Source of the DNA: Thunnus maccoyii | Lineage: Eukaryota; Chordata; Actinopteri; Scombriformes; Scombridae | Direction of reading: 5' to 3' | DNA: 64,000 nucleotides | Assembly: GCF_910596095.1 (NCBI RefSeq) | Contig: NC_056551.1 | Coordinates: 12,169,501 to 12,233,500, forward strand | Shown here: piece after piece, positions 53,101 to 64,000 of the stretch | How positions within the stretch are numbered: the stretch's first letter is position 1 | Layout of the letters: each line of letters starts with the position of its first letter | Translations under genes and position numbers: made by a program | Notes under the pieces: model-generated | The model's input: the letters and a program-made list of their open reading frames with translations, nothing else | Database searches by the model: none | Told to the model about the DNA's origin: nothing

Positions 53101-54416
53101 ACATATTTTTTGTTTGTTTACAAGAAAACTCCACACTGGTGGAAAAACGCATTGGTATCTTCTTAGAGAAAAGTTGTCCCATTCCCTTCAACTGTTACAA
53201 TTAGAGGAAATGCATCTGATTATCCACAATAGCTTCAATTCAGCTAAGTGGTTAGATTATTTTAGGAAACCGTTCAGGTGCAATCCATCGTCAGCATTGA
53301 CAGTAGGTGCCTATGAAGACAACTATGACAAATTACATGAAAAATACTTAACCATGTAAGATCCTTTCTGTTGTGTAAAAAGCATTGTATTTGGCTGACA
53401 TGATCAAAAAAGGTAATAAATTATTCTGACTCTGTTGTACAGGTTTGAACTCCACAAACTGCAGCAACAGCAACAGCAGCTGTTCCGAAGGCATGACAGA
53501 GTGCCTGTTTGAAAGTGTGGTTAGACTGGACTACATGGTCTATTTCAATTTCTTTGGCTGTGTGCTGGTGCCCCTGATGGTCATGTTGGTCATCTATGCC
53601 CATATCTTCATGGTGGCACGGCACCAGCTCCGATTGATGGGGATCAAAGTTGCACATATACCTGCTCCTCAAGAAATAACCTCACCCGCAAGCTCATCTC
53701 GTACGACCCTGCAGAAGGAAGTGCACGCTGCAAAATCGCTGGCCATCATCGTAGGTTTTTTTGCTCTGTGTTGGCTTCCCGTGCACATCATCAACTGTTT
53801 CAACTACCTGCGTCAGAACTGTGACCGCCCACATCCCTGGGTGATGAATACTGCTATCATTCTCTCCCATGCTAACTCGGTTGTGAATCCCTTCATCTAC
53901 GCCTACCGCATTCGGGAGTTCAGACAGACCTTTCGGAGAATCCTGTATCAGCACATCCTAGGGAGGAGGGATGGACTTAGGGTTGGGAATGGTGATGGCA
54001 GAGGTGATAAATGCAGCAGTGTCATGCAGGCCTCTTCCGATACCTGTAAAGGGGGTTCATCATGTGGCACAGTGGTGAATAGCTATGTCCAAGACCCAAG
54101 TCTTGACAGAACTCTCCCAAAAGCAACCTGTGAAGCCTCTAGCCATTGGACATCAATGTTAGATGCTGCACCAAGCAGCTACATACCCAATGGAAACCAA
54201 ATAAAGGGTAGCACCCTGTCAGCAACACAACAGCAGCCATGCATCACAGGATTTTCTGCACAGGATGGAGTCGAGTCAATCACATATCTAGGGGGGACAA
54301 CAGATGTTTTGGAGGTGAGAGACAGTGAGAGCTGTATTTCTTTTGTGAATGTTCAGGCTCTCTTCCCAAAACAGACTGGCCCTGCACACTCCACAAAACT
54401 TACAGAAGTCTCATGA
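49930..54416 (+). CDS. adora2a: adora2a, adenosine A2A receptor (Gs-coupled GPCR)
   Basis: Four exons (49930-50126, 50345-50476, 52301-52404, 53443-54416) join to 468 residues; human A2A has 412. The receptor binds extracellular adenosine at the plasma membrane and raises cAMP through Gs. TM1 (about 8-30), TM2 (43-65), TM3 with DRYIAI, TM4, TM5 ([15 protein letters not shown]), TM6 with [14 protein letters not shown] and TM7 with [14 protein letters not shown] are all intact. Pocket residues equivalent to human F168/E169 (CLFES), W246, N253, S277 and H278 are present. The long tail after TM7 and the [15 protein letters not shown] motif are A2A-like; A2B has a much shorter tail. Three sequons lie in ECL2. 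The ATG at 49930 has A at -3 and gives the normal short N-terminus. Synteny with bcr and snrpd3 supports ADORA2A. Differences from human in ECL1-3 are listed under findings. Confidence 0.95.
50127..50344 (+). other. adora2a intron after TM2 (218 bp)
   Basis: A short GT-AG intron (gtatca ... accag) splitting a serine codon in phase 2. It is one of two introns extra to the mammalian gene. Confidence 0.8.
50345..50476 (+). CDS. adora2a: adora2a coding exon 2 (ECL1, TM3, DRY)
   Basis: A 132-bp exon between acceptor aacaccag and donor gtgaga. It encodes [18 protein letters not shown]3 and [11 protein letters not shown]. The exon end, splitting the arginine before YNSLVT, is the conserved single coding-intron site of adenosine receptor genes. 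Confidence 0.96.
50477..52300 (+). other. adora2a intron in ICL2 (1.8 kb)
   Basis: AT-rich intron at the conserved adenosine-receptor position. No repeat family or coding signal was recognised. Confidence 0.5.
52301..52404 (+). CDS. adora2a: adora2a coding exon 3 (ICL2, TM4)
   Basis: A 104-bp exon encoding [20 protein letters not shown]4 and LTPMLGWNN. Acceptor cttacag, donor gtgaga. The intron that follows falls in ECL2 and is not found in mammalian ADORA2A. Confidence 0.95.
52405..53442 (+). other. adora2a intron in ECL2 (1.0 kb)
   Basis: A GT-AG intron in phase 1. A 92-residue open frame at 53081-53359 has no similarity I recognise and no splice-site support, so it is treated as chance. 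Confidence 0.5.
53443..54416 (+). CDS. adora2a: adora2a coding exon 4 (ECL2 to C-terminus)
   Basis: A 974-bp exon encoding the ECL2 remainder ([16 protein letters not shown]), TM5-TM7 and a C-terminal tail of about 150 residues ending KLTEVS, then TGA at 54414-54416. Acceptor tgtacag. The tail is rich in Ser, Thr and Cys, and its extreme sequence is not conserved with mammals. Confidence 0.95.
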
Positions 54417-57400
54417 CAAAATATTTAGTTATTGAAAATATATTTGCTTTCCTCTTCCTGAAGTCAAACATAAACTGATTGGAAAGCAATATTTTTGCCT
54501 GCTTTGACACTTTGTTCTCCTCAACCGTCTCTGGGCCAGATCAGATCAACAAGCACACAACAAAAATGGTAAAAAAGAAGGTTGATGTTTAATATGGGCA
54601 TTCTCTTAACATGTAGTTCAATAAGATGTTTGGCAGTATGTTCTTTTTCTAAGATAAAGGTGATGTTTTTTCAGGTTGCATATCTTTAAAACAATGTGCA
54701 TTTAGAAAACACTACTTTCTCAGTTGTACTGTATTTGCAACAGACTGAACTTTAAAAGGCTTGAACTGCAGTATTTGTCATTGTTGCATCATGTCACCTT
54801 TTGTAATCTAAAAAAGTATGATTTTTTTTTACTTACAGAAGAATTAAAAGTCATAAGTACTTATTAGTTCACTGTTTTTCATCAGAGGTCACTTTCTGCT
54901 TTAAAACTTAGACCCAGCAATTTATTACCAGTTTTACTATGAACCGGCTTATAACAAAGACTCTGTACCGCTGCACACAAAGCACAAGTATGCTGTTGTA
55001 TGTCTTACTGAGAGCTGTAACTAATGGTCTAAATGAACCATAAAACATTCCTCTTTGACAACTTGGGGAAAACAATGATGTTTGAAGGCAAGCATCAAGA
55101 GTTTGCCTTCTCTTGATCTGATCTGTTAAAAAGTCATTTTTCAAAGCGCTGGATGGCTACAGAACAGTCGATGTTGCCAGTTTGGTCAGTGATTTGATAA
55201 CTGCCCGGCAACACGTGTCCGTTGCTGGTTCAACAAGTATGTGACATATGCGTCAAAGGGACCAATGTATACAGGCTGGTTACCAACCAGTCAAAACAAA
55301 GAGCTTGGTTTATGAAGTCAAATATCACTGTCTATATCTGTTGTGTGGCTATTTTCAGAGTCAGGCTCATACACATAGACAGCATAAAAAAAAACCACAC
55401 ACAAACATAGTACATACACATCACCGCAGACTACTCAGCAAGAGGTGTTTACAGAGTAGCCTGGCTGCTGACGCCAGTCAATTAGCCTAATGCAATGGAA
55501 ATCAAGTGAAGGTTCATTTGATGATGTCTTTTATTATGCCATTATGGTTTCCCTTTCCTCATTAAAAAGCCCTTCCACTGTGGGAAAGACCTGCATTAAA
55601 CAACATTTACGTGCCTTAAAGCAATCCTGTAGACATGTCTCCAGGAATAAACATACATGGGTATGTATCTAGCTCATGTATGTTGTTTCAAAATCCATAT
55701 GCATCCATTATTTATCGCCCTTTGTGATCATGTACTGTACTGTATTAAAACAAAGGAAGCGATTGCATTTTAAAGCTTTGTTTGTTGTGCTATCATGATA
55801 AGCATGAGATATTGGTTATGACAATTATGTGAAGATTGTGCTGGGTATGAGTGATTAGAATCTAAGTCACTTTGAGACAATAAAAAAAACAACTCCTTGA
55901 TAAACAAGGGACTGTTGGAGTCTGTTGTCTTGTAATGACAGACAAAGCTCCAACTGGACATCATGATGGTGTGCCATACAGTCATAAACTACTATGTAGG
56001 AGTGATGATAAGAACATGCAAAATTTTTGTATGCCCTTTTCGAAAGAACAGGCAAATTAGCAGAGACTCTAACACAATTATTTGGCAGCAAAGGCAAGGT
56101 TTGTTTAAGGATTATCTTTCCATTCTCTATCAGGCAGATGTGGTGGATACACCACACAATGAAAGAGCATGCTAAATATAAAGTGAATGCCTCATGTCTG
56201 ACTGTTCTGGCAAAAGTCTAAATGTGCAATGTAGGCTTTGTGATGTTAGTATATATGTGTAGGGCGTTGTTTGGTTGGCATGGATACCAAACTGGATAAA
56301 TTCTTGCAAGTTTAACTTTGATGGTCTTGTGTTCAAATCTGTACAAAAAAGTCTAGTAATTCAGATCAGACCATACTGTAAAGACAACAGAAATTAGAAA
56401 TGGTCATTGTGGCAAAACACTGAGCAAAACACTGAGCATATTTTCACTAACACATTAACTAGATTCATCCATTAAATTATACAAATCAAATTTTAAGAAT
56501 TATAAGGTTCTACCTGCCAAGTGATTTTGAGATATTAAGGTTCAAAGTTTTGGCATCCTAGTTAGCAAAACTGATATACGGTACAGTTCTCTTTTATTTG
56601 TCAAAATAACAGACACCCTTGTATTCTAATATCAAAATCCTATCACATTTTTAAATGGGGTTTTTCAGATCCGGTTATTTTCAGATAGAACTTTCTAACT
56701 CTGAGAACTTTCTTTTCACTTGGGATTATACATTTCTATCTGCTGAGCTTCACAGAAGGTGATGATTTTGTTGAAAAAAGTAGACAGATTAGTCTTAATT
56801 TGTTTTAATACACAAAATCAATGTCTGAACTGCTGAAGGGAGTTATGATTTAGAATATTTGGGCACAGGCGACAATTTAGCTGCATGTTTTAAATTTAGA
56901 CATAACTACATTTGATTTTCATTGACAGATTTGAACTGATAATACAGATCATAAAGTTTTACCAACAACAAAATTCAAGACAATTGGGAAAAAAAACAAT
57001 TATAAACATGGTTAACGCATGGTAAAGAGGCAGAACCTGATTGGTTCTCCTGTCTACATTCTGAGCATTGATTGGTGCTTTGCAGATGCAATCTTGTAGC
57101 AACAAGTTTGAGATTGATTTTTGAGAGAGAACCTTTTTTTTCTTAAATGTTGGGGGACATAATGCAGAAATAAAAAAATAAACCTATACAAAATGTTTAT
57201 TACTTGTCAATAGTTCTATGTGAATAACTAATTTTTGCCAAAAAATGTCAGATAGAACTTATAATTCTAAGGTCACGAAATAATTACAACAAAATCAATT
57301 TGTGGAGAAAGTTTAACAGGTCTTTTTACATACGTTTTAATCAGACAAGTTATGAAGATAGAGTAAACCTACGGTTCAATTCAGGATTTTTCATCACTAT

Positions 57401-57420
57401 ATGCAGGAACTAGATAAAAA
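54417..57420. other. adora2a 3' UTR and intergenic region
   Basis: AT-rich sequence with candidate polyadenylation signals (ATTAAA near 54843, AATAAA at about 55644 and at 55879-55884). It contains no coding exon or clear repeat. The adora2a 3' end cannot be fixed from sequence alone. Confidence 0.4.
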
Positions 57421-57432
57421 AAAAAAAACAAG

Positions 57433-57494
57433 TCCCACAATGCACCGCGGGACTCCACAGGAAGCACTTCATTGAACCATTGAGGCATTGTGGG
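57433..57494. promoter_or_regulatory. snrpd3 promoter with an inverted pair of ZNF143/Staf-like sites
   Basis: TCCCACAATGCACCG at 57433-57447 fits the ZNF143/Staf consensus (CCCAYAATGCAYYG). GCATTGTGGG at 57485-57494 is the perfect inverse of CCCACAATGC. ZNF143/THAP11 sites are frequent in promoters of housekeeping and snRNA-related genes. No TATA box is apparent. Confidence 0.55.
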
Positions 57495-57499
57495 TAGGC

Positions 57500-57603
57500 G
57501 GAAAAAGGCTCAAAAAGATACGCGAAAGCGACAAACGCACGTTGCATAGTCGCATTAGAAAACCAACAAAAAGGAAGAAAATAGTTCTCAAGACAGAATC
57601 GAG
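57500..57603 (+). other. snrpd3: snrpd3 non-coding exon 1 (start approximate)
   Basis: CG-containing sequence ends at a strong donor, CGAG|gtaagac (exon end 57603). It would splice to the acceptor gtgtttcag before 58420. The exact transcription start is not known. Confidence 0.5.
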
Positions 57604-58419
57604 GTAAGACTCTGAGCAGATTGCATTGCAAAATAGCATTTTCACAACAATGATGTTTGTGTGTTTGTGTTCATTAGAGTTAAACCAACGCTAATTCATT
57701 CAGTCTGCTAACATGGCTTCGTCTATTATGTCGAAACTCGAGTCCGCACTTCAATTCACATTCATATTTTAAATTACCTTTTAAGTCGCATAAGGCATTA
57801 GTTTGTTATATTTTGTACACATTACTCAAAAATGTGTCAAGAGGACTGAACTCGTGTTACGTTATTGCGTCTTCATCAAATGCCAGCTAGCTAATGTGGC
57901 TAATTTAGCTAGCTAGCTGTTAGCGGTGAACTTGCCCTCCTTTTGCAAACGGTTGGTCATATTTGTCAAAATTTTTTAATTTGGATTTTTACCATTTTCA
58001 TATCCTTCCAAATATCAGTCCTGGCTTTTGTATGAAACCGTTATATCATTCTTTGCAAAGTTATGTGTGTACGTTTCAGGCCAGCCGCTACTAGTGTTTA
58101 ATGATGGTTAACGCTATTTATGTGCTGTATCGTCAACAATTCTCCTTTTTAGAACAGCAAATAGAGAGCCTGCCATTCTCGTTTTTAACCTGTTCCAATT
58201 TTCAACGCCATATGAGGGCTTTTAGTGACAAAATATTTGTCTAACTCAAGGAGAGTTCTAGCAGCTTGAATACCAAACATAAAAGTAATGCTGTTGAATA
58301 TAATGTAAACAGCTTTATTGTATAATGAAAACATACTGTGTAAGGGAAAGCCTAGTGTTGCATGATTTATTATGGGACAAAACATTGTAACATTTCATGC
58401 TATACATTTTGTGTTTCAG
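57604..58419 (+). other. snrpd3 intron 1
   Basis: An intron of about 0.8 kb in the 5' UTR. It contains a run of CTAGCTAGC-type sequence at about 57887-57918 and nothing coding. Confidence 0.5.
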
Positions 58420-60841
<2,422 letters not shown>

Positions 60842-60976
60842 CTGCTCCAACTGTGTTAAGATTGTTGCGTTGTATAGTCTTTTTTTTGTTTTGTTTTTTT
60901 GATTTTTGTCTTTGGAATGGACATGTTTTGTTTGCTAGCTTTGCTAGCTTTGCAAGCTTTGCAGTTTTTTAATGAA

Positions 60977-60982
60977 AATAAA
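60977..60982 (+). terminator. snrpd3: Polyadenylation signal (snrpd3)
   Basis: AATAAA within GAAAATAAACATATTTC, 136 bases after the stop, followed by a T/G-rich stretch. It predicts a short 3' UTR of about 160 nt, ending near 61000. Confidence 0.8.
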
Positions 60983-60999
60983 CATATTTCAATTTGATG

Positions 61000-62280
61000 T
61001 TTCCTGTCCTTTGCTTAACTCAGCTTGGATATTTTTGCGTTACCACTTAAGTTTTTTTTTTTTTCCTCACTGAAGGCCAGATTTACTGGCACTATTCATT
61101 TGATCACTTCATTTCCCTACCTGTTCCTAGCAGATTTTGCATTAGAGATATTTTTTTTCTTTTTTTATCCATAAACAATAAATTCAGGTTAATAAAGTAC
61201 TTAAAGGAAAAAAAGTATTTGGTGTAATAGACATGATTGGCAAGATGCCCCAACTACAACTTGTCACAAATATTGACTCAAGTTTACCCAGTCTAGAAAT
61301 AGCCTAAAACTTTGTTTTGCTTGAAATGGAGGTTAATCTGTCAGTCTGTGTAACAGTCAACATGAGAAATTTTAAGTCACCATAAACTGAACTAATAAGC
61401 TTAAGAGGATCTTGAACTCAAAACTAAGTTTTTGAAGGACATCTAAAAGAAGGTAGAAATGTCGTAGGGTCAAGGATATTATTCAGAGGTTACTCAACTG
61501 ACTGCACATGAAGGTTGGTTTAATCGTGATACTACTCACCCTTTGAAAAGGGTAGGATCCACGGTTAGGGTGGTGTGAACCCATGAGAGAGATTAATGGG
61601 CTTTTTCCACTACAGGAAGTTCCTGACCTATAACTATACCCACTGTCTCAGGTTCTGCCATCTGCTAGAAGTTAGCATACGCTGTCAAGTCAATTTTATT
61701 TGTATAGCCCAATATCACAAATCACTAATTTCCCACAGGAGGCTTTGCAATCTACAGCAATACAACATCCTCTGTTCTTAGACCCTTGATTCAAATAAGG
61801 AAAAACTCCCTCCACAGAGGAGGCATACTACTCCCAGGACGGACAGACAGACATGCAATAGATGTTGTGTGTACAGCAAATTGCAGAAATACAGCATGAA
61901 CAAACAGGATGACAAAATTATAATGGATTTATAATATACACAGTATCTATAATCTCATCTGTCTCTCACAAGCCTCCCAACTCAGTGTAAGTAGAACTAT
62001 ATGCCAAATTAACGGGATACTCCTTTAAACTTTGGCATCAAGCTGTTTTCAACACAATTACCAACAGAACATTTCAACAAAAAAGAAAAATAGTTTAACA
62101 AGGATGCTTTCCGTTTTAATTCTAGGCTGCAACTCTCCAGTACACCACGAGGGGGAGCCAGCCCGCCACAAAGTGCTTGTAGTAGAAATTCCCAAGAACC
62201 ATGAAGTGTTTTATTTCGAGCTCGTCAGATAAACTCAAAAGGGAAACAAAGGCAGCTTAAACCTCCTCCGCAGATGTTGG
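61000..62280. other. Intergenic region with a dispersed fish repeat
   Basis: Intergenic DNA between snrpd3 and the next presumed promoter. A dispersed repeat lies at about 61685-61900. No coding exon was found. Confidence 0.5.
61685..61900. mobile_element. Dispersed teleost repeat (family uncertain)
   Basis: It contains CAAGTCAATTTTATTTGTAT, CCCAATATCACAAATCAC, AAGGAAAAACTCCCTCC and CCCAGGACGGACAGACAGAC in the order seen in a very common fish interspersed repeat. It is non-coding; I cannot assign it to SINE or LINE tail without a library. Confidence 0.6.
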
Positions 62281-62440
62281 GTGTTGCGAAGCGTGTTGCC
62301 TAAACGACTAAATGACCAGACTCGCTCGTTTTCCAACACTTCCTCGACGTATAACACGGGACCTGCGTGCTCAGCTGGATTGGTTCATCATCACAACATC
62401 GGTTATCAGTCTGCTGCCTGCCTGCTCTCCGTTTCACAAA
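62280..62440 (+). promoter_or_regulatory. Possible promoter of a downstream + strand gene
   Basis: A CpG-richer segment includes GACGTATAACACGGG (from 62346), a CCAAT-type box (ATTGG, about 62389), and then the first exon with a good donor. It suggests a transcription start near 62400-62450. The product is not recognised. Confidence 0.35.
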
Positions 62441-62527
62441 CAGCTAGCTAGCTGTTGTACTCACCGCGGCTGAAGGAGGACAGGGGGCTCCACTATTCTG
62501 ACTTGTAGGCCTAAGTAACACGTCAAG
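62440..62527 (+). other. Candidate non-coding first exon of the next gene
   Basis: The segment runs through CTAGCTAGCTGTTGTAC, CACCGCGGCTGAAGGAGG and ends CGTCAAG|gtaagc, a strong 5' splice site. There is no ATG-initiated frame, so it would be a 5' UTR exon. The start is approximate. Confidence 0.4.
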
Positions 62528-63181
62528 GTAAGCTTATATTTCCTACAGTAGATGTTTAGTTTTTGTTTCGGGCGTCTTTTGGCGCTTTCACAGTCGCACT
62601 ACTTAGCATCCTTGACTCCTGCCCAACCAACATCTGTATCTTGACAGATGAGGCAGCTGCTAACGTTAGCCGGGACCTCACACGACGGCAACACTCGTTT
62701 CTTCTGTGAAACTGAGATAACGTGTATAACAAAGGCGTTTAATCGTTACTAATGTTAACAGTCAAAAAGTCAATAATTTCTCCAGTTATGATTGTAGATT
62801 AGCTGTTACTGTAGAGGGGAGGAAAGCTGGAGCTTGTTATGACAGTTGAGCGTAACAGAATATGTAGATGTTAACGGTCATTTGTATTTCTGGACAGATA
62901 ACGTCAGAAAAAGTCTTGGTCTGATGGTTTGATTGCATCAGCTTTTGAGGCAGATGCTCATACTGGTGTTGTTGTACTGGTCATTAATTTAAATGTTATT
63001 CTGTGTCGCTTTTTAAGAATCCAAAGTTGTATTAACATGTGCATATTACATTTATATATGTGTTATACATCATATATGTATTAACATGTACATTTCGGCC
63101 TGTACGCAACCCTAATATTATTTCTTTTCCCTTTGTTTTGAGGCTTTTGAAATGTAATTGGACCATTATTGAAATCACAAG

Positions 63182-63359
63182 TAGAGATGCACTGATACTG
63201 ATATTGGATATCGGTTCCATACTGACTCAAATAGCTGCCTTACCCACAGTGAGGCATATATCTTGTTAATTAAACATTGGTATCAAATCGGTACTCTGTA
63301 TCGCCCAATGCCCAGATATGGGTATTGGGGCTGAAAAAGTCAGACCGGTGCATCCCTAA
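63182..63359. mobile_element. hAT-type MITE
   Basis: Terminal inverted repeats AGAGATGCACTGATACTG and CAGACCGGTGCATCCCTA are near-complementary (GATGCACYG core). The interior shows GGTATTGGGGCTG and CCCAATGCCCAGATATGG, typical of a widespread vertebrate hAT-type MITE. Flanking AATCACAA and AATCATAA are a 7-of-8 match and may be the target duplication. Confidence 0.7.
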
Positions 63360-63693
63360 TCATAAATTAACATACTGTGCATTCACTTATGATTTTAACA
63401 GTGGTAAGCAGTTGAAAAACTCACTTACAAAATTCTTGATTAAAATTGATGCAAATACTACAAGGTTAAAGTTGTGTATTATACTATATACTATATATAT
63501 TATACTATAACAAACTTGATTGGAATGCACAACTCTTTGTTTTTGATGGTGATCAAATGGAGTATAAGTACTGTTTATTGAGTTGGAGAATTGAAAACAC
63601 TTTCCAAATGGTCTGTGTTGACAGAATGGGCTACATCAACCTTTTTAAGAAAGTTCATTATTCAGTTAAAACTGTTTGGAAGGAATTCTGTCA

Positions 63694-63943
63694 ACTAGAA
63701 CTGTAACGATGAGTCTATGAATCAACATGTCAGTCAACAAAATTACTTTGATAACTGCTTGATCGTTCAAGTTATTATCTTAGCGAAATAGCCAAACACT
63801 TGACAGTTCCAACTTGTCAAATGTAAGTAATAGTTTTTCTACTTTTAAAGCAAATTGAAGACGTCTTCTAAGGTTCTGAGATACTGATATGGGCATTTTG
63901 TCGATGATTAATCGAGAAGATAATCCTTAGGTGCAACCCTAAT
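63694..63943. mobile_element. hAT-like non-autonomous element, copy 3
   Basis: Starts ACTAGAACTGTAACGATGAG and ends CGATGATTAATCGAGAAG followed by GGTGCAACCCTAAT. These match the same family as copies 1 and 2. Non-coding. Confidence 0.6.
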
Positions 63944-63971
63944 ATCAGCTGTGTTTTTGTTGTTGATTCAG

Positions 63972-64000
63972 GGATGATAATGGGTGAAAAAAACCCATCT
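63972..64000 (+). CDS. Possible first coding exon of an unrecognised gene (truncated by window)
   Basis: After an acceptor (TGTTGATTCAG) there is GG ATG ATA ATG, opening a frame that reads MIMGEKNPS to the window edge. The polypyrimidine tract before it is adequate. Nine codons are too few to identify a family. The upstream candidate exon at 62440-62527 would supply the 5' UTR. Confidence 0.3.

Larger units (their letters stand above)
62528..63971 (+). other. Candidate intron of the next gene
   Basis: AT-rich sequence with a hAT-type MITE at 63182-63359, an alternating TA stretch at about 63478-63510 and another hAT-like element at 63694-63943. No coding segment was found. Confidence 0.4.

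Noticed and set aside
53081..53359. 92-residue + frame inside an adora2a intron
   Set aside because: No homology recognised, no splice support and ordinary AT-rich intron composition.
49930..54416. adora2b instead of adora2a
   Set aside because: [13 protein letters not shown], the [15 protein letters not shown] context, [15 protein letters not shown] and the long C-tail match A2A; A2B has a much shorter tail.

Overview
The window is vertebrate nuclear DNA, almost certainly from a ray-finned (probably percomorph teleost) fish. The evidence is GT-AG split genes with introns of 0.1-7 kb, abundant CA/GT microsatellites, many short inverted-repeat DNA elements of types common in fish, and an L1/Tx1-type LINE. 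All recognisable host genes are on the + strand.

Region 1 (1 to about 40,550) is the 3' two thirds of bcr (breakpoint cluster region; RhoGEF/RhoGAP). Twenty-two coding exons, equivalent to human exons 2-23, run from 600 to 36248. Every junction keeps the reading frame. They encode 845 residues: the DH, PH, C2 and RhoGAP domains and a C-terminal STEV PDZ ligand. The first exon, with the oligomerisation and kinase-like region, lies left of the window. A long 3' UTR follows, probably ending at the AATAAA at 40531. It contains a near-perfect 46-bp-stem hairpin (37387-37488).

Region 2 (about 40,560-45,900) is a transposon graveyard. A decayed, 5'-truncated minus-strand L1/Tx1-like LINE is split by a 657-bp LTR-like insert flanked by TCAG.

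Region 3 (about 45,900-55,900) is adora2a (adenosine A2A receptor, Gs-coupled). It has probable non-coding 5' exons, two upstream ORFs (one overlapping the receptor start out of frame) and four coding exons at 49930-54416. Two of its three coding introns are extra relative to the single coding intron of mammalian ADORA2A. Its extracellular cysteines and ECL3 differ from the human receptor.

Region 4 (57,430-60,990) is snrpd3 (Sm core protein SmD3, 127 aa). Its housekeeping-type promoter carries an inverted pair of ZNF143/Staf-like motifs.

Region 5 (61,000-64,000) holds dispersed repeats and what looks like the promoter, first non-coding exon and perhaps the first coding exon of another + strand gene that runs off the window.

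The order bcr - adora2a - snrpd3 is a compact version of the grouping on human chromosome 22q11. The three genes do not form a pathway: bcr acts on Rho/Rac signalling, adora2a on cAMP signalling, and snrpd3 on snRNP assembly. I found no operon, CRISPR, phage or defence-type system. The most unusual items are the 3' UTR hairpin, the divergent intron and cysteine layout of adora2a with its overlapping uORF, and a nested transposon in a bcr intron.
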